Source: an uncultured Collinsella sp. (GTDB lineage: Bacteria > Actinomycetota > Coriobacteriia > Coriobacteriales > Coriobacteriaceae). Taken from it: DNA of 11,405 nt. The stretch is taken from assembly GCA_902478945.1 (NCBI GenBank), contig CABSMX010000067.1:1-11405 (forward strand). The letters are read 5' to 3'. A program made the translations under genes and the position numbers. The notes below the pieces were generated by a model. The model saw only the letters and a program-made list of their open reading frames with translations. It was not told where the DNA came from and did no database searches. The number at the start of each line of letters is the position of its first letter. The stretch's first letter is position 1. Positions 4,998 through 11,405 of the stretch are shown piece after piece.

Positions 4998-7400
4998 ATG
5001 CATATGCCGAGCAAAATCGAAAAGAAGCAAAAGGCCGCCAAGCTGCGCAAGCCGCCGCGCGACTTCTCGTACACGCAAAACCGAGAGCTTAGCTGGCTGC
5101 GCTTTGACAACCGCGTGCTTGACGAAGCCTTCGACGAGACCGTTCCGCTGTTCGAGCGTCTAAAGTTCGTGTCGATTTTCGAGTCCAACCTCGACGAATT
5201 CCTTATGGTGCGCGTGGGCGGCCTGTCCGATCTGGCGGAGCTCAAAAAACAGCCTGTCGACAACAAGAGCAATATGACCGCCTCCGAACAGGTCGATGCC
5301 GTCATGGAAGAGCTGCCCGGGCTCCTTACCCGTTGGGAGTCCATCTTTAAGAGCATCGAGGGCAAGCTCGACGCTCTGGGCGTTCACCGCGCCCGCATCG
5401 ATTCGCTTACGCCCGAGGAGCGCACCTTCGTAACCCGCTACTTCCAAGCCTACGTGTCGCCGGTCATCTCGCCGTTGGTCATTGACCCGCGCCACCCCTT
5501 CCCCAACCTGCGCAACGGCGCACTCTATCTGGCTTGTGGCCTGGACGGCGTCACCGACGAGGAGAGCCTGCTGGGCCTTATCGAGATTCCCGCCTCGATG
5601 AACCGCGTGGTCGAGATCCCCTCGCCCACCGGCACCTACTCCTACATCTTGCTCGAGGACGTCATCCTCGCCTGCCTGGATAGCTGCTTTGGCTCCTATA
5701 AGCCGCTCGATCGCGCGCTGATCCGCGTCACCCGTAATGCCGATATCGACCCGGACGGCGAGGGCGTCGAGGAGGAAGAGGATTACCGCCAGCACATGAA
5801 GCGCATCCTCAAGAAGCGCTTGCGCCTGCAGCCGGTGGTGCTCGCCGTATCGGGCTCCCTCGAAAAGCCAACGCTCAAGACCATCCGCAAGGCGCTCGAG
5901 CTTTCTCGCCGCTCGGTCTTTACCTGCGATATCCCCCTTGACCTGAGCTACGTCTTTGGCATTGAGGGCAAGATTCCCGAGCATCTACGCAACGAGCTGC
6001 TCTTTACGCCGTTTAAGCCGCAGCCCAACCCCGCCATCGATATGTCCCGCTCCATTCGCGAGCAAGTGCTGCAGGGCGACAAGCTGCTCTTTTATCCCTA
6101 CGAGGCCATGAATCCGTTCCTGGACCTGGTGCACGAAGCAGCCTACGACCCCGAGTGCATCTCGCTGCGCATCACGCTCTACCGCGTGGCCAAACAAAGC
6201 CGCCTGTGCGAGTCGCTCATCGATGCTGCCGAAAACGGCAAAGAGGTCACGGTGCTCATGGAGCTCCGCGCACGCTTTGACGAGCAGAACAACATCGAGT
6301 GGGCCGAGCGTCTGGAAGAGGCCGGCTGCACCGTTATCTACGGCTCCGAGGGCTTTAAATGCCACTCCAAGATCTGCCAGCTCACCTATCGCGAGGGCAT
6401 GGCGCTCACCCGTCTCACGTTGTTGGGCACCGGCAACTTTAACGAGAAGACGGCCAAGCTCTACAGTGACTTTATGCTCATGACCGCCCATCCCGGTATC
6501 GGCGAGGACGCCAACCTGTTCTTCCGCAACCTGTCGCTGGGCAACCTGCGCGGCGACTACCGCTTCCTGGGCGTGGCGCCCGTCGGACTGAAACCGCTCA
6601 TCATGCGCGGCCTGGACCGCGAGATTCAGCGCGCCCTTGTCGGCGAGCCCGCCCGCGTGTTCTTTAAGCTCAACTCGCTGACCGACCGCGAGGTTATCGA
6701 TAAGATCGCCGAGGCATCGTGTGCCGGTGTTCGCGTGGACATGATCATCCGCGGCATCTCGTGTCTCAAGCCCGGTATTCCGGGCAAGACCGAGAACGTG
6801 CACGTGCGCTCCATCGTCGGACGTTTTTTGGAGCATGCGCGCGTCTATGCCTTTGGCGTGGACTCGGACATGATCTACCTGAGCTCGGCAGACATGATGA
6901 CGCGCAACACCGAGCACCGCGTGGAGATCGCCTTCCCCGTGCTCGACCCCACCTGCCGCGCCCTGGTGCACGAGTACATGGGCATGCAGCTGCGCGACAA
7001 CGTGAAGGCACGCAGTCTGACGAGTGACGGCACCTGGGTTCCGGTGGAGCGCAAAGAGGACGAGAAACCCTTCAACTCGCAGGAAGCTCTGCTGGAGCGC
7101 GCGTATCGCAACGCCGAGGCCGACACCGAGGCAGAACCCGCGCTCGCATCCCAGCCTGAGCCCGAGCCGCAGCCGGCCGCTCCCGAGGTCCAGAAGGTCC
7201 GAGCGACCGTTATCGAGCCCGAGCCTGCTCTCGTAGCCCAACCTCAGGCACCCACAACAACCCCCGAGAGCAACGCGCGTCACAAGAAGCCCGCTGGCAA
7301 AGCCAAGGCCATCGAGCGCCATCGCCCCGGCCGCGTGCGCATGGGCTTGGGTCTGATCGGCCTAGGCCTTAAGACGCTCATTACCGGCAAGACGAAATAG
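4998..7400 (+). CDS. ppk: Polyphosphate kinase 1 with C-terminal extension
   Basis: Reversibly transfers the ATP gamma-phosphate to inorganic polyphosphate chains; membrane- or granule-associated in other bacteria. The N-terminal domain is recognisable by QNRELSWLRFDNRVLDEA near residues 28-45. The two His regions of the phospholipase-D-like C-terminal domains are present: GFKCHSK with His456 (phospho-His, counterpart of E. coli His435) and RFLEHARVY with His613 (counterpart of His592), followed by YLSSADMMTRN. RITLYR and LRARFDEQNN carry the metal/phosphate-binding arginines. The family is usually about 690 residues; this protein has 800. From about residue 706 it adds an acidic, Pro/Ala-rich stretch and then a basic tail ending in the Gly/Leu-rich GLGLIGLGLKTLITGK. 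The start may instead be ATG 5004 (Met3), which is better spaced from the weak GGACAG site. Confidence 0.96.
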   Translation: MHMPSKIEKKQKAAKLRKPPRDFSYTQNRELSWLRFDNRVLDEAFDETVPLFERLKFVSIFESNLDEFLMVRVGGLSDLAELKKQPVDNKSNMTASEQVDAVMEELPGLLTRWESIFKSIEGKLDALGVHRARIDSLTPEERTFVTRYFQAYVSPVISPLVIDPRHPFPNLRNGALYLACGLDGVTDEESLLGLIEIPASMNRVVEIPSPTGTYSYILLEDVILACLDSCFGSYKPLDRALIRVTRNADIDPDGEGVEEEEDYRQHMKRILKKRLRLQPVVLAVSGSLEKPTLKTIRKALELSRRSVFTCDIPLDLSYVFGIEGKIPEHLRNELLFTPFKPQPNPAIDMSRSIREQVLQGDKLLFYPYEAMNPFLDLVHEAAYDPECISLRITLYRVAKQSRLCESLIDAAENGKEVTVLMELRARFDEQNNIEWAERLEEAGCTVIYGSEGFKCHSKICQLTYREGMALTRLTLLGTGNFNEKTAKLYSDFMLMTAHPGIGEDANLFFRNLSLGNLRGDYRFLGVAPVGLKPLIMRGLDREIQRALVGEPARVFFKLNSLTDREVIDKIAEASCAGVRVDMIIRGISCLKPGIPGKTENVHVRSIVGRFLEHARVYAFGVDSDMIYLSSADMMTRNTEHRVEIAFPVLDPTCRALVHEYMGMQLRDNVKARSLTSDGTWVPVERKEDEKPFNSQEALLERAYRNAEADTEAEPALASQPEPEPQPAAPEVQKVRATVIEPEPALVAQPQAPTTTPESNARHKKPAGKAKAIERHRPGRVRMGLGLIGLGLKTLITGKTK

Positions 7401-7410
7401 ACGTTTGTAG

Positions 7411-7456
7411 AAGCGCCCCGTATTTGAGGAATGCCCCAGATACGGGGCGCTTTTCC
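7411..7456 (+). terminator. Intrinsic terminator of ppk
   Basis: AAGCGCCCCGTAT (7411-7423) and ATACGGGGCGCTT (7440-7452) form a perfect 13-bp stem around a 16-nt loop; the stem ends in a run of T followed by CC. It lies 10 bp after the ppk stop codon. It ends ppk transcription just before the methyltransferase gene. Confidence 0.9.
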
Positions 7457-7457
7457 C

Positions 7458-7484
7458 TGCTACCATGGTTGCGGACAAATCCGC
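7458..7484 (+). promoter_or_regulatory. Possible extended -10 promoter and leader hairpin for the methyltransferase gene
   Basis: TGC followed by TACCAT (7461-7466) resembles an extended -10 element. A -35 box 17 bp upstream would fall inside the ppk terminator stem and is poor. Just downstream GCGGA (7471-7475), loop CAAA, TCCGC (7480-7484) forms a perfect 5-bp hairpin before the ribosome binding site. Confidence 0.3.
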
Positions 7485-7501
7485 GAATGACAGGCAGGAA
7501 T

Positions 7502-8815
7502 ATGAAGCTCACCATAGAATCGATGACCTACGGCGCCGACGGTCTGGCACATGCCGACAACGGCAAGGCCACATTTGTGCAAGGCGCCGTGGCGGGCGAC
7601 ACCGTCGAAGCCGAGATCGTGCAGGACGGCAAGTCGTTTATGCGCGCCCGCACGACCGAGATTCTGGAGCCAAGCCCCGATCGCATTCAGCCGCCCTGCC
7701 CCTTCGTGGGCATCTGCGGCGGTTGTTCGTGGGGCAATCTCTCGCGCACCGCTCAGCTTGCCGCCAAAGAGCAAAACCTGCGCTCCACGCTCGAGCGCAT
7801 TGGCAAGTTCACCCCCGAGCAGGTCGATGAGTTGGTACAGCCCATCCGCCACACCAAGGACGACTGGGGCTACCGCAATAAAATTGAGTTGGAGCCCGCC
7901 CTCGTTAACGGACGTGTGCGCCTTGGCATGCACGGCGTCGATCCCAGTAAGATCGTGACTGTCGATGCATGCCCGCTGTTCGATAAGCGTTTTCCCAAGG
8001 CACTCAAATCGGTCGTCGGCGCGCTCAACTATCTGAGCGGCAGCCACGACCTGGGTCTGGAGCGCGTGGGCATTCGCGCTTCGCGTCGCACCAAGGCACT
8101 CGAGGTCGCGCTTTGGACGCCCACAGGCTCCTTCCCGCGCTCACAGGTATCGCGCGTGCTGGCAGACGCCGCACACCCCACGAGCGTGGTGCGCGTCATG
8201 AGCAAGGGCGAGAAGAAGGCCCGCCGCGTTTCCAAGGTGGAGATGCTCGCCGGTGAGGGCTCGTGGACCGAGAACATCGCTGACGGCCAGATGCGCTTGT
8301 CCGCCCCATCGTTTTTCCAGGTCAACACCAAGGGTGCCGAGATTTTGATCGAGCTCGTTATGGACGCACTCGATCCGCAGGAAGACGAGCTTGCCGTGGA
8401 CCTGTACTGCGGCGCCGGCACCTTTACCCTGTCGCTCGCCCGCCGCTGCGACTTTGTTGCCGCCGTCGAGGCCTACGGTCCGGCCGTGCGCGACCTGCGC
8501 CGTAACCTCGAGATCAACAAGCTCGACAACGTCGACGTCATCGGCGGCGATGCCGTGCGCGAGTTCCCCGACCAGGATGCCGATGTCCTGGTGGTCGACC
8601 CGCCGCGTGCAGGTCTGGCGCCCGAGGCCATCGACCTCATCGCCAGCACGAGTGCGCGCGATGTCGCCTATGTGAGCTGCGACCCGGCCACCCTGGCGCG
8701 CGATCTCAAACGCTTTGTCGAGGAAGGCACCTTCTCCCCCGTCAAGATCACGCCGGTTGACCTGTTCCCGCAAACCTTCCACTGCGAAACCGTCGTCCAC
8801 CTCAAGCGCAACTAG
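7502..8815 (+). CDS. rlmD: 23S rRNA (uracil-C5)-methyltransferase, TrmA/RlmD family
   Basis: Uses S-adenosylmethionine to methylate C5 of a uridine, by family most likely in 23S rRNA (U1939 in E. coli). The 437 residues show an N-terminal TRAM domain (about 1-57), then iron-sulfur cysteines C66-x5-C72-x2-C75 and C157, as in RlmD. The SAM-binding motif VDLYCGAGTF is at 299-308, FFQVN at 271-275, VVDPPRAG at 364-371, and the catalytic Cys393 in YVSCDPATLARDL. An in-frame start exists at 7424 but lies inside the ppk terminator. ATG 7502 is chosen because MKLTIESMTYGADGLAH is a normal TRAM start and AGGAA precedes it. RlmC- or RlmCD-type specificity cannot be excluded. Confidence 0.92.
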   Translation: MKLTIESMTYGADGLAHADNGKATFVQGAVAGDTVEAEIVQDGKSFMRARTTEILEPSPDRIQPPCPFVGICGGCSWGNLSRTAQLAAKEQNLRSTLERIGKFTPEQVDELVQPIRHTKDDWGYRNKIELEPALVNGRVRLGMHGVDPSKIVTVDACPLFDKRFPKALKSVVGALNYLSGSHDLGLERVGIRASRRTKALEVALWTPTGSFPRSQVSRVLADAAHPTSVVRVMSKGEKKARRVSKVEMLAGEGSWTENIADGQMRLSAPSFFQVNTKGAEILIELVMDALDPQEDELAVDLYCGAGTFTLSLARRCDFVAAVEAYGPAVRDLRRNLEINKLDNVDVIGGDAVREFPDQDADVLVVDPPRAGLAPEAIDLIASTSARDVAYVSCDPATLARDLKRFVEEGTFSPVKITPVDLFPQTFHCETVVHLKRN

Positions 8816-8850
8816 ACTGTTTGCCCAAGACCACGCCCGATGATTTTTCT

Positions 8851-8908
8851 GGGACGGGGTTTAATAATCAATTTGTACCGAATGATTATTTAAGCCCCGT
8901 CCCTTTTT
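8851..8908 (+). terminator. Long intrinsic terminator of the methyltransferase gene
   Basis: GGGACGGGG (8851-8859) pairs with CCCCGTCCC (8895-8903). The stem continues through an AT-rich inner part, TAATAATCA with TGATTATTTA, with one wobble and one bulged base, giving about 20 bp. Five Ts follow (8904-8908). The minus-strand side is A-rich, so it acts on rightward transcripts. It begins 35 bp after the stop codon. Confidence 0.88.
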
Positions 8909-8927
8909 AAACATTGGGAAATCGAGC

Positions 8928-8956
8928 GTGGCAAGCGTATGTCTTCGGGGTATAAG
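8928..8956 (+). promoter_or_regulatory. Promoter for the PfpI-maf operon
   Basis: GTGGCA (8928-8933, 4 of 6 to TTGACA), a 17-bp spacer and TATAAG (8951-8956, 5 of 6 to TATAAT) lie just after the preceding terminator and 37 bp before the PfpI start. Spacing is ideal for a housekeeping sigma-factor promoter. Confidence 0.55.
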
Positions 8957-8993
8957 ACGGCTAATTGTATGCCGCCTTACGAAAGGAACTCTC

Positions 8994-9536
8994 ATGCCCA
9001 GCGTTGCCGTTCTCGCCGCCGATGGCTTTGAAACGATTGAATGCCTGACCATGGTCGACGTCATGCGTCGCGGCGGCGTGCGCGCCACGCTCGTCTCGAT
9101 CATGCCCACGCGCGAGGTCGTGAGCTCGCTGCAGATTCCCGTAACCTGCGATGCGCTCTTTGACGAAATCAACTTTGACGAGTACGACTGCGTCGTGCTG
9201 CCCGGCGGCCTGCCCGGTGCCACCAACCTGCGCGCCGACCAGCGCGTCTGCGACGTAGTCTGCGAGTTCGCCGCGACCAAGCACGTTGCCGCCATCTGCG
9301 CCGCCCCGTTTATCCTGGGCGAGCTTGGCCTGCTCGAGGGACGCCGCGCCACGTGCTTCCCCGGCTTTGAGAAGAGCTTCCCCGAGGGCACCTATACCGG
9401 CGAGAAGGTCGCGCAAGACGGCAATATCATCACTGCTAGCGGCATGGCACAGTCACTCCCCTTTGCCTTGGAGCTGCTGCGCACGCTCGCCGGCGACAAG
9501 GCCGTCGAGAAGGTCGCCGAGGGCATCCAACTATGA
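8994..9536 (+). CDS. DJ-1/PfpI family protein
   Basis: A 180-residue cytosolic protein of the DJ-1/ThiJ/PfpI superfamily, closest in look to the YajL/DJ-1 branch (proposed roles: protection from oxidative or glyoxal stress, chaperone, deglycase). The nucleophile-elbow Cys102 is seen in AAICAAPFILGE, and Glu16 in DGFETIE aligns with the conserved Glu18 of human DJ-1. LPGGLPGATNL at 69-79 is the usual glycine-rich loop. The position matching DJ-1 His126 appears to be Cys121. The reading frame extends back to a GTG at 8928, but that GTG lies in the predicted promoter; ATG 8994 follows AAAGGAA with good spacing and begins the first beta strand. The stop overlaps the maf start as ATGA, indicating translational coupling. 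Confidence 0.9.
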   Translation: MPSVAVLAADGFETIECLTMVDVMRRGGVRATLVSIMPTREVVSSLQIPVTCDALFDEINFDEYDCVVLPGGLPGATNLRADQRVCDVVCEFAATKHVAAICAAPFILGELGLLEGRRATCFPGFEKSFPEGTYTGEKVAQDGNIITASGMAQSLPFALELLRTLAGDKAVEKVAEGIQL

Positions 9537-10114
9537 TTTTGGCTTCGCAATCGCCGCGCCGCATAGAGCTGATGCGCGAGGCGGGCTACAACATTCGCGT
9601 GATTCCCGCGGATATCGACGAAACGCCCTTTGATGGCGAAGCTCCGCTTACGCTCGTCGAGCGCTTGGCGCGTGCCAAAGCCGCTGCCGTCGCCGCCGAG
9701 CATGCCGAACCCAATGAGCTGGCCGTCGCGGCCGATACCATCGTCACCTTCGATGGCATGATTTTGGGTAAGCCGGCAAACGAAGACGAGGCGCGCACCA
9801 TGCTCCGCGAGCTTTCGGGCCGCACGCACCAGGTGGCGACCGGCGTCTGCATCGTTAAAGCCGGCGACGCTACAGCTCCGCATGCCGCCGAGAGCCTGTC
9901 GTTTGTCGATGTGACCGACGTGACGTTCTATGAGCTTACCGAGGAGCAGATCGAGCGCTATGTCGCCTCCGGCGAGCCCATGGACAAGGCCGGAGCCTAC
10001 GGCATCCAGGGCACAGGCGGCCGCATGCTCGTGCACGACATTTCGGGTGACTTCTACAACGTGGTGGGCTTGCCCATCGCTCGCGTCGCACGCGCGATTC
10101 AAAAACTCTCGTAA
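9533..10114 (+). CDS. maf: Maf family nucleotide pyrophosphatase
   Basis: Hydrolyses non-canonical or selected nucleoside triphosphates (in this branch dTTP, UTP or modified pyrimidine nucleotides) to the monophosphate and pyrophosphate; cytosolic house-cleaning, also linked to septum control. The 193 residues carry the whole family signature: ASQSPRR at 4-10, AADT at 66-69 with Asp68, GK at 79-80, GRTHQVATGV at 96-105, DKAGAYGIQG at 151-160, and GDFYNVVGLP at 172-181. The start overlaps the PfpI stop by 4 nt and lacks its own strong ribosome binding site, so it is probably translated by coupling. A terminator follows at 10123. Confidence 0.94.
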   Translation: MILASQSPRRIELMREAGYNIRVIPADIDETPFDGEAPLTLVERLARAKAAAVAAEHAEPNELAVAADTIVTFDGMILGKPANEDEARTMLRELSGRTHQVATGVCIVKAGDATAPHAAESLSFVDVTDVTFYELTEEQIERYVASGEPMDKAGAYGIQGTGGRMLVHDISGDFYNVVGLPIARVARAIQKLS

Positions 10115-10122
10115 TTGCATCT

Positions 10123-10154
10123 GGCGCTGGGTATCCCCCAGCGCCTACAATTTT
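10123..10154 (+). terminator. Intrinsic terminator of the PfpI-maf operon
   Basis: GGCGCTGGG (10123-10131) and CCCAGCGCC (10137-10145) form a perfect 9-bp GC-rich stem with loop TATCC, starting 8 bp after the maf stop. The tail TACAATTTT is only moderately T-rich. TACAAT (10146-10151) also resembles a -10 box, so terminator and downstream promoter may overlap. Confidence 0.7.
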
Positions 10155-10175
10155 GCCGTACCGTACGGATCCCGA

Positions 10176-10192
10176 CCGGGCATAAGGCCCGG
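10176..10192 (+). promoter_or_regulatory. Leader hairpin before the P1 peptidase gene
   Basis: CCGGGC (10176-10181), loop ATAAG, GCCCGG (10187-10192) is a perfect 6-bp stem located 12 nt before the AGGAG ribosome binding site (10205-10209). There is no T run after it. Its function is unknown; it may set mRNA stability or translation. Confidence 0.4.
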
Positions 10193-10214
10193 CGGAAAAC
10201 CGATAGGAGAAAAT

Positions 10215-11216
10215 ATGGACACACTGCTCGAAGCCATCGATGTTTGCAACGTCGATGGCTTTTGCTTTGGCAACTATACGGACGAGGAGGCTGGCACCGG
10301 CTGCACCGTAATCGTGGCGCCCGAGGGTGCCACCGGTGGCGTTGACGTACGCGGTGGCGCTCCCGCTTCGCGCGAGACCGACCTGCTGCGCCCCGAAAAC
10401 ACCGTCGATAAGGTCCACGCCGTCTGCCTTTCGGGCGGATCGGCCTTTGGCCTCGAAGCCGCAAGCGGCGTCGCCCGCGAGCTTGAGAGCCGCGGCATCG
10501 GCTTGCCCGTCGGTCCCACGCAGGTGCCTATCGTGTGCTCCAGCTGCATCTTCGACCTCGCCTTTGGCAACCCCACCGTGCGCCCCGACATTGAGGCCGG
10601 TATCGCCGCCGTGCGCGAGGCGCTCGACCACACCCCTGCCTCGCTCGAGCAGGGCAATGTGGGTGCCGGCACCGGCGCCACCGTAGGCAAACTCATGGGA
10701 CCTGCCACCTGCATGAAGGCCGGCCTCGGAGCTGCTGCCGTGGCACTCGGCCCCGTCAAGGTGGGCGCCGTGGTCTCGGTCAACGCCTGCGGCAACGTCG
10801 TCGACCCCTTCACCGGCGAGTGGGTGGCGGGCATGCGCGCCGCGGCCGATAGCGACCAGATCGTCGACATGGAGCTCGCCGCCTTTGCCGCCGCCGGATC
10901 TATGCAGATGCCGCTCGACCGCACCAACACCACCATCAGCTGCATCGTCACCAATGTGGAGCTCACTAAGGCCCAGGCCACCAAGGTGTCCCAAATGGCC
11001 GCAGACGCCTATGCGCACGCCATCCGCCCCACGCACACCACCAACGACGGCGACACCATCTACACCCTCGCCAGCGGCAAGTTGGGCGCCCAGGCTAGCG
11101 CCGCCGTTCCCCTAGACCTGCTGGGCATGCTCGCCGTAAGGGCCCTACAGACCGCCATCGTAAACGGAGCCAAAACCGCCAAAACCTCCCACGGCATCCC
11201 CGGCGCCGCAAAGTAA
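10215..11216 (+). CDS. P1 (S58, DmpA/NylC-like) family peptidase
   Basis: A 333-residue N-terminal-nucleophile hydrolase of the DmpA/BapA/NylC family, whose members cleave themselves into two chains and act as aminopeptidases or amide hydrolases. Family hallmarks are the CLSGGSAFGLEAASGV segment at 71-86, NVGAGTGATVGK at 148-159, and the TNTTI segment at 237-241 followed by TNVELTKAQATKV. By analogy to NylC the self-cleavage should fall between Asn238 and Thr239, making Thr239 the nucleophile; this is inferred. No signal peptide or membrane segment is visible, so it is probably cytosolic. The frame is open back to 9930 over maf, but ATG 10215 has AGGAG 5 nt upstream and starts at the normal family N-terminus. 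Substrate unknown. Confidence 0.9.
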   Translation: MDTLLEAIDVCNVDGFCFGNYTDEEAGTGCTVIVAPEGATGGVDVRGGAPASRETDLLRPENTVDKVHAVCLSGGSAFGLEAASGVARELESRGIGLPVGPTQVPIVCSSCIFDLAFGNPTVRPDIEAGIAAVREALDHTPASLEQGNVGAGTGATVGKLMGPATCMKAGLGAAAVALGPVKVGAVVSVNACGNVVDPFTGEWVAGMRAAADSDQIVDMELAAFAAAGSMQMPLDRTNTTISCIVTNVELTKAQATKVSQMAADAYAHAIRPTHTTNDGDTIYTLASGKLGAQASAAVPLDLLGMLAVRALQTAIVNGAKTAKTSHGIPGAAK

Positions 11217-11228
11217 TCTCACTCGACC

Positions 11229-11357
11229 GTCGGTCGGAGGCGGGCTGGCATTACGTTTGCTGCTCTACAGTCCTATGCAAGACGAAGGCCACATTAAGTG
11301 GCCTTCTTTGCATGCGGAACTCGCGACAAACGTAATGCCCGCCCGCCTCCGACCGAC
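11229..11357. repeat. 129-bp near-palindrome with 31-bp arms
   Basis: Bases 11229-11259 are the reverse complement of 11327-11357 with one mismatch in 31 (T at 11246 where the other arm predicts G). The 67-bp interior also contains a perfect 9-bp hairpin (11284-11306), flanked by ATGCAA and TTGCAT, so imperfect pairing spans the whole element. The left arm can alternatively fold locally as CGACC-GTC-GGTCG (11224-11236). No flanking target-site duplication is evident. It may be a compound terminator or a small palindromic repeat element. Confidence 0.85.
11284..11309 (+). terminator. Terminator-like hairpin after the P1 peptidase gene
   Basis: GAAGGCCAC (11284-11292), loop ATTAA and GTGGCCTTC (11298-11306) form a perfect 9-bp stem followed by TTTG on the plus strand. 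It is nested in the larger palindrome. A stronger T run (11370-11375) follows the outer arm, so either the inner or the full structure could end transcription of the peptidase gene. Confidence 0.6.
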
Positions 11358-11391
11358 TTCCAACTAAAATTTTTTCAGCCCAGGCCCCTGT

Positions 11392-11405
11392 CTGTCTCTT
11401 ATACA
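11392..11405. other. Tn5/Nextera mosaic-end adapter remnant
   Basis: The last 14 bases, CTGTCTCTTATACA, equal the start of the 19-bp Tn5 mosaic end used in Nextera libraries. At the very end of a contig this is untrimmed adapter, not genome sequence. Genomic sequence should be taken to end near 11391. Confidence 0.93.

Noticed and set aside
5985..7322. 445-codon minus-strand frame inside ppk and similar long antisense frames in rlmD, maf and the peptidase gene
   Set aside because: They are shadow frames of GC-rich genes with no motif content, overlapping strongly supported proteins.
7424..7501. Upstream start for the rRNA methyltransferase (26 extra residues)
   Set aside because: The extension overlaps the ppk terminator loop and stem and has no ribosome binding site; the TRAM domain starts at Met 7502.
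8928..8993. GTG start for the PfpI protein
   Set aside because: It lies in the -35 box of the likely promoter; ATG 8994 has a good ribosome binding site and gives the normal N-terminus.
9930..10214. Peptidase frame extending back over maf
   Set aside because: The extension is out of frame over a well-supported maf gene and crosses its terminator; ATG 10215 has AGGAG upstream.
1..11405. CRISPR arrays, tRNA or rRNA genes
   Set aside because: No repeat-spacer series, tRNA cloverleaf with conserved arms, or rRNA sequence was recognised on either strand.

Overview
The window looks like chromosomal DNA from a high-GC, host-associated actinobacterium of the class Coriobacteriia, probably Collinsella or a close relative. 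This rests on GC-rich codon use in the genes, AT-rich gaps between them, and the overall look of the proteins. I could not run a search, so the genus is an inference. The window appears to be a whole assembly contig: its left edge falls exactly on a repeat boundary and its right edge is 14 bases of the Tn5/Nextera mosaic end.

Left half (1-4600, minus strand): two arginine deiminase genes (arcA) lie in direct repeat, about 3.2 kb apart, around one PLP-dependent aminotransferase gene. The arcA copies are identical over 1267 bp (1-1267 = 3206-4472), yet their upstream regions have diverged heavily. What survives in both upstream regions is a -10 box at the same distance from the gene, a pair of 9-bp direct repeats spaced 21 bp apart that fits the LytTR-type regulator consensus, and a two-hairpin 5' leader whose arms changed in step. 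A third LytTR-like repeat pair, in the opposite orientation, sits at 1620-1649. arcA-2 and the aminotransferase gene each have their own terminator, so these look like separate transcripts. No arcB, arcC or arcD lies in the window.

Right half (4998-11216, plus strand): polyphosphate kinase with an unusual ~95-residue C-terminal extension; a TrmA/RlmD-type 23S rRNA uracil-C5 methyltransferase with the four Fe-S cysteines; a DJ-1/PfpI family protein overlapping a Maf nucleotide pyrophosphatase by 4 nt (an operon); and a P1/S58 family self-processing peptidase. Clear intrinsic terminators separate ppk, rlmD and the PfpI-maf pair.

Right end (11217-11405): a 129-bp near-palindrome with 31-bp arms, one mismatch and a terminator-like hairpin nested inside, then adapter sequence.

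The most interesting part is the arcA-aminotransferase-arcA locus: a duplicated, probably strongly expressed arginine-catabolic gene kept identical while its control regions diverge around a conserved candidate LytTR operator and leader RNA. The ppk-to-peptidase genes look like ordinary housekeeping or stress functions.
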